From the NCBI GenBank assembly GCA_009835985.1, contig VXWI01000037.1:1-32099 (forward strand): a stretch of 32,099 bases of DNA, read 5' to 3'. This DNA is from Acidobacteriota bacterium (GTDB lineage Bacteria > Acidobacteriota > Vicinamibacteria > Marinacidobacterales > Marinacidobacteraceae). The notes under the pieces are model-generated. The model saw only the letters and a program-made list of their open reading frames with translations, had not been told where the DNA came from and did not search any database. The position numbers and the translations under genes are program-made. Below are positions 1 through 7,687 of this stretch, in pieces (the first letter of the stretch is position 1; every line of letters begins with the position of its first letter).

Positions 1-369
1 GGGCGCATTGCGGCAGCCGGGTCCACCGGCGGCACGCTGAACTAGCGTCCGGGGGGCGGGGTAGACACGCCCCTGCCCGGCGCCGGGCTCTACGCCGATT
101 CCCGGGTCGGGGGGGTGGCCTGCACCGGCTGGGGCGAGGGAATCGCACGCCTTTCCATGGCCCGGGCGGTGCTCGCCCGGCTGGAAAGCGGCCAGGATCC
201 GGAGGATGCCGCCCGTGAGCTGCTGGCCGCCTGCAGGTCGCGGCTCGGCGGCACGGCCGGCCTCCTGATCGTCACCCCGGACTCGCGCCTGGTGACCGCG
301 TGGAGCACGCCCCGGATGGCGCGCGGCTGGGCCCACGGCGGCATGGAAAACCCCGCCGCCGCAGCCTGA
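1..369 (+). pseudogene. isoaspartyl peptidase / type 2 L-asparaginase, 3' part with in-frame TAG
   Basis: Frame 1 reads from the window edge as the beta-subunit part of an Ntn-hydrolase isoaspartyl peptidase. It contains STGGTLN, then TPLPGAGLYAD, a CTGWGE segment, and a normal-looking C-terminus ending at TGA 367-369. The catalytic Thr would lie upstream, outside the window. Two things are wrong. Codon 43-45 is TAG where the family has Lys after GTLN (one base from AAG). The following segment, normally PGRVGD and containing the substrate-binding Arg, reads PGGGVD. That change looks like a compensated run of small indels in a G-rich stretch. Codon quality is otherwise intact down to the stop. 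Either the gene is a recent pseudogene or this stretch has sequencing or assembly errors. It cannot be a TGA/Sec case because the stop is TAG. The family call is confident; inactivation is likely but unproven. Confidence 0.7.
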
Positions 370-424
370 GGCGCGCCGTCGCCCACCGCCGAAACCTGCT
401 AGATTGCCCGCCCCCGGGTCGCGA

Positions 425-500
425 GCGCCCTTAGCTCAGTGGATAGAGCAACAGGCTACGAACCTGTAGGTCGGGGGTTCGAATCCCTCAGGGCGCGCCA
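425..500 (+). tRNA. tRNA-Arg(ACG)
   Basis: A complete cloverleaf can be drawn by eye. The acceptor stem is GCGCCCT (425-431) paired with AGGGCGC. The D arm is GCTC/GAGC, the anticodon stem ACAGG/CCTGT with loop CTACGAA, and the T arm GGGGG-TTCGAAT-CCCTC. The discriminator G is followed by an encoded CCA at 498-500. The anticodon ACG is at 458-460; its A34 is normally deaminated to inosine by TadA so that it reads CGU, CGC and CGA. The gene stands alone, 55 nt after the isoaspartyl peptidase fragment and 79 nt before the lytic transglycosylase start. An open frame running through it is only an upstream extension of that next gene. Confidence 0.96.
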
Positions 501-579
501 CCCCACAGGTTGCTGGGCTAGGCTTCGGAACCGTCGTCCTCCTGGCGGCTGGTTGCGGCCGTCCGGCCGAGCGCTTGCG

Positions 580-2637
580 ATGCTGAAGACGAACACCTCG
601 CGCCAGTTCGCGGCGACACGAGTGGTGGCGCTGGCTCTCCTGGCGCCCGTTGTCCTGTTGTCCGGGTGTGGAACGCTGGAACCGGAGGAGGCCCCCTCGA
701 CGGTCCCGGACGGAACCGTCGACGACTGGCCGGCAGTCCAGGACCGCGGCGTGATCCGTTTCGTGCGGCATGGTTTCGAGGCGTTCGACACCCTCCCCTC
801 CCAGGGGCTTTCCAAGGAGCGCTATCGCTTCCTCGCCGAACAGTTCGCCGAGCGTCACGGCCTGCGCGCCGAGTGGGTCGTCTCACCCGACGTGGATGGA
901 CTCTTGGTCGCGCTCGAGGAAGGCCGCGCCGATGTCGCGGTCGCCACTCTGACGGTCACCGAGACCCGCCAGCAGCGGGTGGCGTTCACCGTCCCGCTCA
1001 CCATCTCCCGGGAGTGGGTCATCGGCAGCGGCGAGGGTGTGTTCGGCGTCCCCGCCGGGACCTCCTACGAGGAGAGCCTCGCCGCCCACTATCCGGATGC
1101 GCCGCGGGTGGCGGTCGCCGGGGTGTTCGATCCTCTCAACATCCGGACGCTGATCGAAGACGGCGCCTTCGACACCACGATCATGGATGAAGCCGCCGCG
1201 AGGATCGTGGTGAGGACGAGTTCTGAAATCCGGAAACTCGCGGAACTTCCGGAGGCGCGGCGCATCGCGTGGGCGGTGCGGCGCGGAAATCCGGAACTCC
1301 GGGACGCCCTCGACGATTTCCTGACGGAACATCACACCGTCGCCGACGAACCCGCGGAACTCCGCGACTGGGAGGCGATCCGGGCGTCGGGCCAGCTCCG
1401 GCTGCTCACCATCAGTTCGCCAGTGACCCACTACCTCTGGCGGGGCGAGCGGCTCGGGTTCGAGTACGAGCTGGTGAAGCAGTTCGCGGACGGCCACGGC
1501 CTGGATCTGGCGGTGATCGTGGCCCGGGACCACCTGGAACTCGTCGAGGGACTGCTCACCGGACGCGGCGACCTGGTGGCGGCCGGCTGGGTCGAGACGC
1601 CCACCCGCGCGGCGGAGGGCCTGCTCTTCACCCGTCACTACCTCGAAATCCAGGAGACCTTCGTCACCGCCGGTGAACCGGTCGCGAACCTGACGGACCT
1701 CGCCGGACGCACCGTGACCGTCCCGGAGGCGACCAGTTATCTGGCGACCCTCGGCAGTCTCGAAGGGAGCTTCGAGGTCGAGGCCACGGAGCGCTCGAGC
1801 CACGCGATTCTGGAGGCGGTTGCGGAGGGCGCGCTGGACGTCACGCTCGTGGACAGCCACCGCGCCGAGCTGGCGGCGCTCTTCGAGCCGCGGCTGGCCC
1901 TGGGGCTCGCCCTCGAGCCGACCGTGCAGCTCGTCTGGGCGGTGGGGCCGCTGCGCGCCGATCTGAAGAGCGAACTCGACGCCTTCCCCGACGCCGGCTA
2001 CCGCGGCCTCGAGTTCAACAGCCTCTACAACAAGTACTTCGTGAACCGGCGCCGCCAGGCGCGGCAGCGCGAGCACCGCGTCACCGGGGACGAACTCTCG
2101 CGGTACGACGCGCTGGTCAAGCCCGCCGCCGAGGCCGAGGACTTCGACTGGCGCCTCATCGTCGCACAGATGTACCAGGAGAGCGGCTTCGATCCCGATA
2201 CCGTCAGCTTCGCGGGGGCCCGCGGCCTGATGCAGGTGATGCCGCGCACCGCGGAGGAACTCGGCGTGGATCCCGCCGAACTCGCGGTTCCCGAGGTGGG
2301 TATCGACGCCGGCGTGCGCTATCTCGCCTGGGTCCGCGAACGGTTCCCGGACCTGCCACCCGGCGAACAGCTCTGGTTCGCGCTGGCCGCCTACAACGCC
2401 GGACCCGGCCACGTCCGCGACGCCCGCCGCCTCGCGCGCCAACTCGGACTCGACGGATCGCTCTGGTTCGGCCACGTCGAGCAGGCCATGAAGCGATTGA
2501 GCGATCCGCAGTACGCCAACCGGGCGGCCTACGGGTACGTCCGGGGTTCCGAGGTGACGCGCTACGTGCGGGACATCCGGGACCTCTACCGCGGCTACGT
2601 GGACCACTTCGTCCAGCTCGACGAGGCGGACCGTTAG
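580..2637 (+). CDS. MltF-like membrane-bound lytic transglycosylase with two SBP-type domains
   Basis: This 685-residue lipoprotein is predicted to cleave peptidoglycan glycan strands in the periplasm. ATG 580 is chosen because it gives a short basic n-region, a hydrophobic core and an LLSGC lipobox; upstream codons run into the tRNA. Residues about 50-270 and about 280-490 each look like a family 3 solute-binding domain: both open with a V/L-R-F/L segment and contain EGRADVAVATLTVTETR and TGRGDLVAAGWVETPTR respectively. Residues about 520-680 form a Slt domain with the catalytic Glu534 in QESGFDP, then GARGLMQVMP and AAYNAGPGHV. E. coli MltF has 518 residues and one such binding domain, so this protein carries an extra module. 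In MltF the binding domain senses muropeptides and regulates the catalytic domain; the same role here is inference. Only short spacers separate it from the tRNA and from the next gene. Confidence 0.9.
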   Translation: MLKTNTSRQFAATRVVALALLAPVVLLSGCGTLEPEEAPSTVPDGTVDDWPAVQDRGVIRFVRHGFEAFDTLPSQGLSKERYRFLAEQFAERHGLRAEWVVSPDVDGLLVALEEGRADVAVATLTVTETRQQRVAFTVPLTISREWVIGSGEGVFGVPAGTSYEESLAAHYPDAPRVAVAGVFDPLNIRTLIEDGAFDTTIMDEAAARIVVRTSSEIRKLAELPEARRIAWAVRRGNPELRDALDDFLTEHHTVADEPAELRDWEAIRASGQLRLLTISSPVTHYLWRGERLGFEYELVKQFADGHGLDLAVIVARDHLELVEGLLTGRGDLVAAGWVETPTRAAEGLLFTRHYLEIQETFVTAGEPVANLTDLAGRTVTVPEATSYLATLGSLEGSFEVEATERSSHAILEAVAEGALDVTLVDSHRAELAALFEPRLALGLALEPTVQLVWAVGPLRADLKSELDAFPDAGYRGLEFNSLYNKYFVNRRRQARQREHRVTGDELSRYDALVKPAAEAEDFDWRLIVAQMYQESGFDPDTVSFAGARGLMQVMPRTAEELGVDPAELAVPEVGIDAGVRYLAWVRERFPDLPPGEQLWFALAAYNAGPGHVRDARRLARQLGLDGSLWFGHVEQAMKRLSDPQYANRAAYGYVRGSEVTRYVRDIRDLYRGYVDHFVQLDEADR

Positions 2638-2705
2638 GCGGCCACCCCGGCGCGGGAGGCCTTCGGCGGTTTTGTGCGGCGCCGAGGGCCGTGGGAAGAT
2701 TGAAG

Positions 2706-2735
2706 CCCCCCTCCTTGGGGGTTCTCAACGGAGGT
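2706..2735 (+). promoter_or_regulatory. leader hairpin and Shine-Dalgarno of the CocE-like gene
   Basis: CCCCC (2707-2711) and GGGGG (2717-2721) can form a hairpin with a TCCTT loop. The strong Shine-Dalgarno GGAGG (2731-2735) follows, 4 nt before ATG 2740. CCTCC at 2710-2714 is complementary to this GGAGG, so an alternative fold could hide the ribosome site. No U-tract follows, so it does not look like an intrinsic terminator. The SD fixes the start; the switch idea is only a possibility. Confidence 0.3.
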
Positions 2736-2739
2736 CGCG

Positions 2740-4503
2740 ATGACCCGTCTCTCCACCGGGCTGGCAGCCGCAGCCGGCTGCCTCCTGCTGTTCCCCGCGC
2801 TCGGCGCCGCCCAGAACTGGACCTGCGAGCAGGTGATGGTCCCGATGCGGGACGGCACCCGCCTCGCGACCGACGTCTACCTCCCGCGCGGCCAGGGGCC
2901 GGGGCCGTTCCCGGTGGTTCTCGAACGCACCCCCTACAACAAGGGCGGCTGCGCCCGTTCCTCCGCGGAGTACTTCGCGGCCCGCGGCTACATCGCGATG
3001 GCGCAGGACGAACGGGGCCGCTACGAGTCCGAGGGCGAGTACTACTGGCTGATGGACGAGGGCTGGGGGGAGCGTCAGGACGGCTACGACACCATCGAGT
3101 GGGCGGCCCGGCACCCGATGTCGAGCGGGAAGGTGGGGACCCACGGGCTCTCGTTCACCTGTGCGAACCAGCTCCTGACCGCGCCCACCCAGCCGCCCCA
3201 CCTCGAGGCGATGTTCTGTTCCCAGTACGCGTCGAACAGCTACCGGGACATCTTCTGGCAGGGCGGCGCGCTCCACATGGTCCTGCCGACCTGGCTGCTC
3301 ACCCAGCGGGAGATGGTGAAGCCGCTCCGGATGAACGTCCCGGGCCACCGGGGCTACCTGGGATCCGGCGACGCGTGGACCTCCTGGTATGACGAACACC
3401 GCGAGGTGGGCGACTCGTTCACCGAGAGCATGTTCTCGGACATGTACAACGACCTGGTCGGGAACCCCTACTACAACGATTACTGGCGCCGTCTCGCGGT
3501 GGACGAGCACTACGACAAGTTCGACGTGCCCATCTATCACCTCGGCGGCTGGTACGACCGGCACATCCACGGCACCGTCCAGCACTTCAAGCGGGTGAAC
3601 GAGGTCGGCGGCCCGCGGGGCCGGGGCCGGCAGAAGCTCATCGTGGGGCCCTGGATCCACGGCTGGCCGCCGGCCGACGACCGCGTCGGCGACATGAACT
3701 TCCCCGGCTCCAGCATCGACCACCTGGCGCTGCGCCTCCGCTGGTTCGACCACCACCTCAAGGGCCACGACAACGGCATCATGGACGAGGCCCCGGTGCT
3801 CATCTACGTGATGGGGGACAACGTCTGGCGCGAGGAGAACGAGTTTCCGCTCGCCCGGCAGCAGGAGGAGGACTGGTACCTGCGCGCCGGTCCCGCCGGG
3901 AGCGTCGATTCGCTGAACGACGGCCTGCTGTCCCGGGAGGCGCCGGGCGCCGAGGCTCCGGACTCCTACGAGTACGACCCGCGGAAGCCGGCGCCGACCA
4001 TCGGCGGCGACCTCTTCGTCGAGCCCCGTGGCGCGCAGGACCACCGGCCGGCCGACCGGGTGAGCCTGACCTACACCTCGGAACCGCTCGACGCGGCGCT
4101 CGAGGTGACGGGCATCGTACGGGTGGAGTTCTTCGCCTCTTCGTCAGCGGTGGACACCGACTGGGTCGTCACCATGAACGCGGTCCACGAGTCCGGCTAC
4201 TCGCAACTGCTCCGCCAGATGATCCAGCGCGCCCGCTACCGCGAAGGCGAAGAGGCGCCCGTGCTGTTGACTCCGGGCGAGATCGTTCCGTACACCGTCG
4301 AGCTCTACCCGATGTCCAACGTCTTCCTGCCGGGCCAGCGGATCCGGCTGACGGTCACCAGTTCGAGCTTCCCGAAGTGGTATCCGAACGGGAACACGGG
4401 CCGGGAGATGATGGAGGACCGTCCCGGCGTGGTGGCCACGAACACCGTCTACCACGACGCCGAGCACCCCTCGAAGGTGGTCCTTCCGGTGATTCCCCGA
4501 TGA
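2740..4503 (+). CDS. CocE/NonD family alpha/beta hydrolase (X-Pro dipeptidyl-peptidase type), secreted
   Basis: This 587-residue protein starts at an ATG behind a GGAGG site and has a signal peptide ending near the LGAAQ segment. The N-terminal half is the S15/CocE hydrolase fold: it opens with VMVPMRDGTRLATDVYLP and LERTPYNK. The nucleophile is probably Ser138 in GLSFTC, the acid Asp273 in GGWYD, and the base His307 in GPWIHG. The C-terminal half (about 390-585) is the jelly-roll X-Pro dipeptidyl-peptidase C-terminal domain. The nucleophile elbow GLSFT is unusual, since relatives normally have G-x-S-Y-G-G, so substrate range may differ. Enzymes of this family hydrolyse esters or amides, including acyl peptides and beta-lactam-like amides; the actual substrate is not evident. 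Its stop overlaps the ATGA of the following amidohydrolase frame, which suggests co-transcription. Confidence 0.9.
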   Translation: MTRLSTGLAAAAGCLLLFPALGAAQNWTCEQVMVPMRDGTRLATDVYLPRGQGPGPFPVVLERTPYNKGGCARSSAEYFAARGYIAMAQDERGRYESEGEYYWLMDEGWGERQDGYDTIEWAARHPMSSGKVGTHGLSFTCANQLLTAPTQPPHLEAMFCSQYASNSYRDIFWQGGALHMVLPTWLLTQREMVKPLRMNVPGHRGYLGSGDAWTSWYDEHREVGDSFTESMFSDMYNDLVGNPYYNDYWRRLAVDEHYDKFDVPIYHLGGWYDRHIHGTVQHFKRVNEVGGPRGRGRQKLIVGPWIHGWPPADDRVGDMNFPGSSIDHLALRLRWFDHHLKGHDNGIMDEAPVLIYVMGDNVWREENEFPLARQQEEDWYLRAGPAGSVDSLNDGLLSREAPGAEAPDSYEYDPRKPAPTIGGDLFVEPRGAQDHRPADRVSLTYTSEPLDAALEVTGIVRVEFFASSSAVDTDWVVTMNAVHESGYSQLLRQMIQRARYREGEEAPVLLTPGEIVPYTVELYPMSNVFLPGQRIRLTVTSSSFPKWYPNGNTGREMMEDRPGVVATNTVYHDAEHPSKVVLPVIPR

Positions 4504-4538
4504 CCCCAAAGATGACTCCGACAGGGAGATTCCGACTC

Positions 4539-6044
4539 ATGCATTCGCGTCTCCGGCGCCGTTCCGGCGCGTTGTTCCTCGTTCTCTTGCTGTTCCCGGC
4601 GGCGCTGTTCGCCCAGGACCGCGACCTGGACCTCGTGGTGACCGGCGGCCGGGTGATCGACCCGGAGACCGGGCTCGACGCGGTGCGCGACGTCGGAGTG
4701 GTGCGGAACGAGATCGTGGCCATCTCCCGCGAGGTGCTCCAGAACCGGCTCAAGCAGGGCGGGGTCCTCCTGGACGCGTCCGGGAAGGTGGTGAGCCCCG
4801 GCTTCATCGACCTCCACGTCCACGGCCAGTCGCTCGAGGCGAACCGGTTCCAGGCAATGGACGGCGTGACGACCGCTTTGGAACTGGAAGGCGGCGTTCC
4901 CAGCATGGCCCGCTTCATCGAGAGCCGGACCGGCAACGCGATCGTCCACTACGGCGCCTCTGCATCCCACGGGGGGCTCCGCCTGCTCGGGGTCCCGGGG
5001 GTCGCCGAACAGGTGGCGCCGATCTTCGACGCCGAGAGTACGGGCGCCGAACTGGTGCTGGAGCATGCGAACATGCTCCGCCACGGCAACTACGCTGGCG
5101 TGGAGGACACCGGAGCGGTCCACGCGGCGATCGCCGCGGAGATGCGCGCCGGAGCGCTCGGGATCGGGATGCCCCACCAGTACTACCCGGGCGCTGACCA
5201 CACCGAGATCTTCCACATCTTCGAACTCGCGGCCGAGCTGGACGTGCCCATCTACTGCCACGTGCGCGACATGACCATCGCGGCCATCCAGGAGGTGATC
5301 TCCAACGCGACGGCCACCGGAGCGTCGCTCCACATCGTCCACCTGAACAGCTCCAGCCTGCACCACCTGCCGGTCAACCTCGCCCTCATCAAGGGCGCCC
5401 GGGACGCCGGGGTGGACGTGACCACCGAGGCCTACCCGTACACCGCGGCGTCCACCGGGATCTCCTCGGCCATCTTCGACGAGGGCTGGCAGGAGAAGCT
5501 CGGGATGACCTACGGGGACATCCAGTGGCAGGACACCGGGGAGCGGCTCACCGAGGAGACCTTCAACTTCTTCCAGGAGGAGGGAGGCACGGTGATCATG
5601 CACATGATGGATCCCGAGATGATCGAGCTGGCGATGCGGACTCCCTTCGTGATGGTGGCGTCGGACGGGATGCCCTACGCCCCCGGCGCCCATCCCCGGA
5701 CGGCGGGGACCTTCTCCCGGGTCCTGGGGCGCTATGTCCGGGACTGGGGAGTGATGACACTGAATGACGCGCTCCGGCGGATGACCCTGATGCCGGCCCA
5801 GCGGCTCCAGGAGGTCGCGCCCCTGATGCGTCGCAAGGGACGCATCCAGCTCGGTGCGATCGCCGACATCACCGTCTTCGACCCCGACACCATCATCGAC
5901 ACCGCGACCTTCGAGGATGATCTGACGTTCTCGGAGGGCGTGACCCACGTGGTGGTGGACGGCGTCCCCGTGGTCCGCGACGGGGCCCTCATCGAAGGAG
6001 TGTTCCCCGGCAAACCGCTCCTCAGCCGCTACACGTCGGAGTAA
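4539..6044 (+). CDS. D-aminoacylase-like amidohydrolase, secreted
   Basis: This 501-residue metal-dependent amidohydrolase resembles N-acyl-D-amino-acid deacylases. The start at ATG 4539 is preferred because AGGGAG lies 10 nt upstream and it gives a compact signal peptide (basic HSRLRRR, hydrophobic core, LFAQ). An in-frame ATG at 4500, overlapping the previous stop, is the alternative. Visible motifs are the early beta-strand domain ending in VVSPGFIDLHVHGQ with the HxH metal pair, DGVTTALELEGG, IYCHVRD, the HLNSSSLHH segment and the late VASDG Asp. The C-terminus has AIADITVFDPDTI, typical of the composite beta-domain. It directly follows the CocE-like hydrolase, and both are predicted to be exported. 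A joint role in trimming N-acylated or D-amino-acid-containing peptides is inference. Confidence 0.88.
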   Translation: MHSRLRRRSGALFLVLLLFPAALFAQDRDLDLVVTGGRVIDPETGLDAVRDVGVVRNEIVAISREVLQNRLKQGGVLLDASGKVVSPGFIDLHVHGQSLEANRFQAMDGVTTALELEGGVPSMARFIESRTGNAIVHYGASASHGGLRLLGVPGVAEQVAPIFDAESTGAELVLEHANMLRHGNYAGVEDTGAVHAAIAAEMRAGALGIGMPHQYYPGADHTEIFHIFELAAELDVPIYCHVRDMTIAAIQEVISNATATGASLHIVHLNSSSLHHLPVNLALIKGARDAGVDVTTEAYPYTAASTGISSAIFDEGWQEKLGMTYGDIQWQDTGERLTEETFNFFQEEGGTVIMHMMDPEMIELAMRTPFVMVASDGMPYAPGAHPRTAGTFSRVLGRYVRDWGVMTLNDALRRMTLMPAQRLQEVAPLMRRKGRIQLGAIADITVFDPDTIIDTATFEDDLTFSEGVTHVVVDGVPVVRDGALIEGVFPGKPLLSRYTSE

Positions 6045-6110
6045 CGAGGCCCGAACCGGACGGAACCCTGCCGCCGCCGGGGAGCGCCGTTCCCGTACCC
6101 TCTGCGCCCC

Positions 6111-6839
6111 GTGATCCCACCGCGCTTCCTCCTGCTCCAGGTGCGCGAGCCCGGCGATCCCATGGCGGCGAACGAGGCGTTCGCCTTCCGGCGGGCGCTG
6201 GGCCTCCAACCAGACCAGCTCGAGGTATTCGATCTGCTCGCCGGGGCGCCGGCGCTCTCCCTCCTCCGGTCTGCCGATGCGGTCCTCATCGGGGGGAGCG
6301 GGGACCACTCGGTGGTCCGCGGCGGGCCGTGGCTTGCCGGCGCGCTCGGCGCGATGGAACGCCTCTACGAGCACTCCGTCCCCACCTTCGCCTCCTGCTG
6401 GGGCTTCCAGGGCCTTGCGAAGGCGCTCGGCGGCCGGGTGGTCACCGACCACGCCCGCGCCGAGGTGGGAGTGCTGCCGCTGGACCTCACGGAGGCGGGG
6501 GAGCGGGATCCCGTCTTCGGCCCGATCGGGTCCGGGTTCCCGGTGGTCATCGGCCACGAGGACATCGTGGACGAACTGCCGGAGGGGGCGGTGAGTCTTG
6601 CCTCCAGTTCGACCATCGAGAACGAGGCCCTCAGGTTCGTGGGAAAGCCGATCTACGCGACCCAGTTCCATCCGGAACTGGTCAAGGAGGACCTCATCCA
6701 GCGGATCGCCGCCTATCCCCCGTACCTGCCGCTCACCGGCGCCCGCTCCCTCGACGAACTCCGCGCCATGACTCCCGAGACCCCCGGCGCCGCCGGCCTC
6801 CTCCGCCGGTTCGTGGCGGAGGTGGTGGAAAGGGTGTAG
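6111..6839 (+). CDS. class I glutamine amidotransferase-like protein
   Basis: This 242-residue cytoplasmic protein has the class I GATase fold. The nucleophile elbow is SCWGFQGLA with Cys96, and the His187/Glu189 pair sits in FHPEL, so the full Cys-His-Glu triad is present. The GTG start at 6111 is chosen because the opening strand FLLLQVREPGD is needed for the fold; no clear Shine-Dalgarno is seen. Stand-alone members of this group are usually annotated as GMP-synthase-like GATases. They can act on glutamine or, in related enzymes, on gamma-glutamyl compounds. No synthase partner is adjacent, so the acceptor is unknown. It follows the amidohydrolase by 66 nt and converges with the sirtuin gene 18 nt downstream. 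Confidence 0.85.
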   Translation: MIPPRFLLLQVREPGDPMAANEAFAFRRALGLQPDQLEVFDLLAGAPALSLLRSADAVLIGGSGDHSVVRGGPWLAGALGAMERLYEHSVPTFASCWGFQGLAKALGGRVVTDHARAEVGVLPLDLTEAGERDPVFGPIGSGFPVVIGHEDIVDELPEGAVSLASSSTIENEALRFVGKPIYATQFHPELVKEDLIQRIAAYPPYLPLTGARSLDELRAMTPETPGAAGLLRRFVAEVVERV

Positions 6840-6857
6840 CGCCCGGGCGCGCGGTCC

Positions 6858-7628
6858 CTATCCCTCCAACCGCACCAGTTCCGGCAGCACCACGCCGATC
6901 TCGCCGCGCACCACCGCATCGGCGATCCCGTCGAGCGGCGTCGGGTCCCGGTTGACGATGACCAGGCGCGCCCCCGCGAACCGGGCCACCCGGGGGATCG
7001 ACGCGGCCGGCTCGACGACCAGCGACGATCCGACCGCGAGCATCAGGTCGCACGCCTCCGCTGCCGCCACCGACCGTTCCAGGACCTCCTGCGGCATCGC
7101 CTGGCCGAAGGAGACCGTCGCCGGCTTCAGCAACCCGCCGCAGGAGCGGCACCGCGGCGCCCTCTCGCCGGCCTCGATCCGCCGGCACGCCTCGTCCGAG
7201 GTGATGCGGTCGCCGCACGTCAGACACGCCGCCTCGGTCGTGGTGCCGTGCAGCTCGAAGACCTTCTCCGCCGGCACCCCCGAGCGCTGGTGCAGCCGTT
7301 CGATGTTCTGGGTGATCAGCGCGTCGAGGCGGCCCTGGCGGTGAAGCTCGAAGAACGCGTTGTGCCCCGCGTTCGGCTGCGCGTCGCGCATCGCAGGCCA
7401 GGCGGCGGCTTTCTGCCGCCAGTACTCGATGCGCCCCTCCTCGCTGGAGACGAACTCCTGGAAGTCCACGATCCGGTTCTCGGCCCACACCCCGCCGGGG
7501 CTGCGGAAGTCCGGGACCCCGGATTCGGTCGAAATGCCGGCGCCGGTGAAGCCGACGATATGCGCCGCGTCCGCGACCAGCCGGTGGGCGGCAGCGACCG
7601 CGGTGCCGGGGGCCGTCCCGCTGCGCAT
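6858..7628 (-). CDS. Sir2-family NAD-dependent protein deacylase
   Basis: This 256-residue sirtuin has all hallmark motifs: GAGISTESGVPDFR (about residues 29-42) for NAD binding, TQNIERLH (106-113), catalytic His127 in ELHG, and a zinc knot of two CxxC pairs (Cys135/Cys138 and Cys160/Cys163). VGSSL and a late VNRDPT segment complete the Rossmann domain. The usual QNID is QNIE here, a conservative change at an NAD-site residue. Length and motif order fit a bacterial CobB-type enzyme that removes acyl groups from lysines using NAD. The gene is divergent from the TonB-dependent receptor with 59 nt between the two starts, and converges with the GATase gene. No other NAD-metabolism gene is nearby. 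Confidence 0.93.
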   Translation of the reverse strand: MRSGTAPGTAVAAAHRLVADAAHIVGFTGAGISTESGVPDFRSPGGVWAENRIVDFQEFVSSEEGRIEYWRQKAAAWPAMRDAQPNAGHNAFFELHRQGRLDALITQNIERLHQRSGVPAEKVFELHGTTTEAACLTCGDRITSDEACRRIEAGERAPRCRSCGGLLKPATVSFGQAMPQEVLERSVAAAEACDLMLAVGSSLVVEPAASIPRVARFAGARLVIVNRDPTPLDGIADAVVRGEIGVVLPELVRLEG

Positions 7629-7662
7629 CGTGCGGAGTATGGCCCCGCCAACGGGTGCCCAT

Positions 7663-7681
7663 CGCCCGTTATCATCGGGCG
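7663..7681. promoter_or_regulatory. inverted repeat in the sirtuin/receptor divergent spacer
   Basis: CGCCCG (7663-7668), a 7-nt AT-rich spacer, and CGGGCG (7676-7681) form a perfect 6-bp dyad. It lies 6 nt before ATG 7688 of the receptor and within the 59-nt gap between the two divergent genes. It could be an operator or a hairpin that affects receptor translation. No regulator is encoded next to it, so the assignment is weak. Confidence 0.25.
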
Positions 7682-7687
7682 CGCCCC

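Noticed and set aside
43-45. TAG as a recoded (pyrrolysine) codon in the isoaspartyl peptidase
   Set aside because: The family has Lys here and bacteria with Pyl machinery are rare. The adjacent scrambled loop argues for decay or sequence error instead.
439-579. Upstream extension of the lytic transglycosylase into the tRNA
   Set aside because: It would place the start inside the tRNA and bury the lipoprotein signal peptide; ATG 580 gives a proper one.
4449-6671. 740-residue minus-strand ORF
   Set aside because: It is antisense to the amidohydrolase and GATase genes, both of which have clear motifs; the antisense product is low-complexity His/Gly/Arg-rich sequence.
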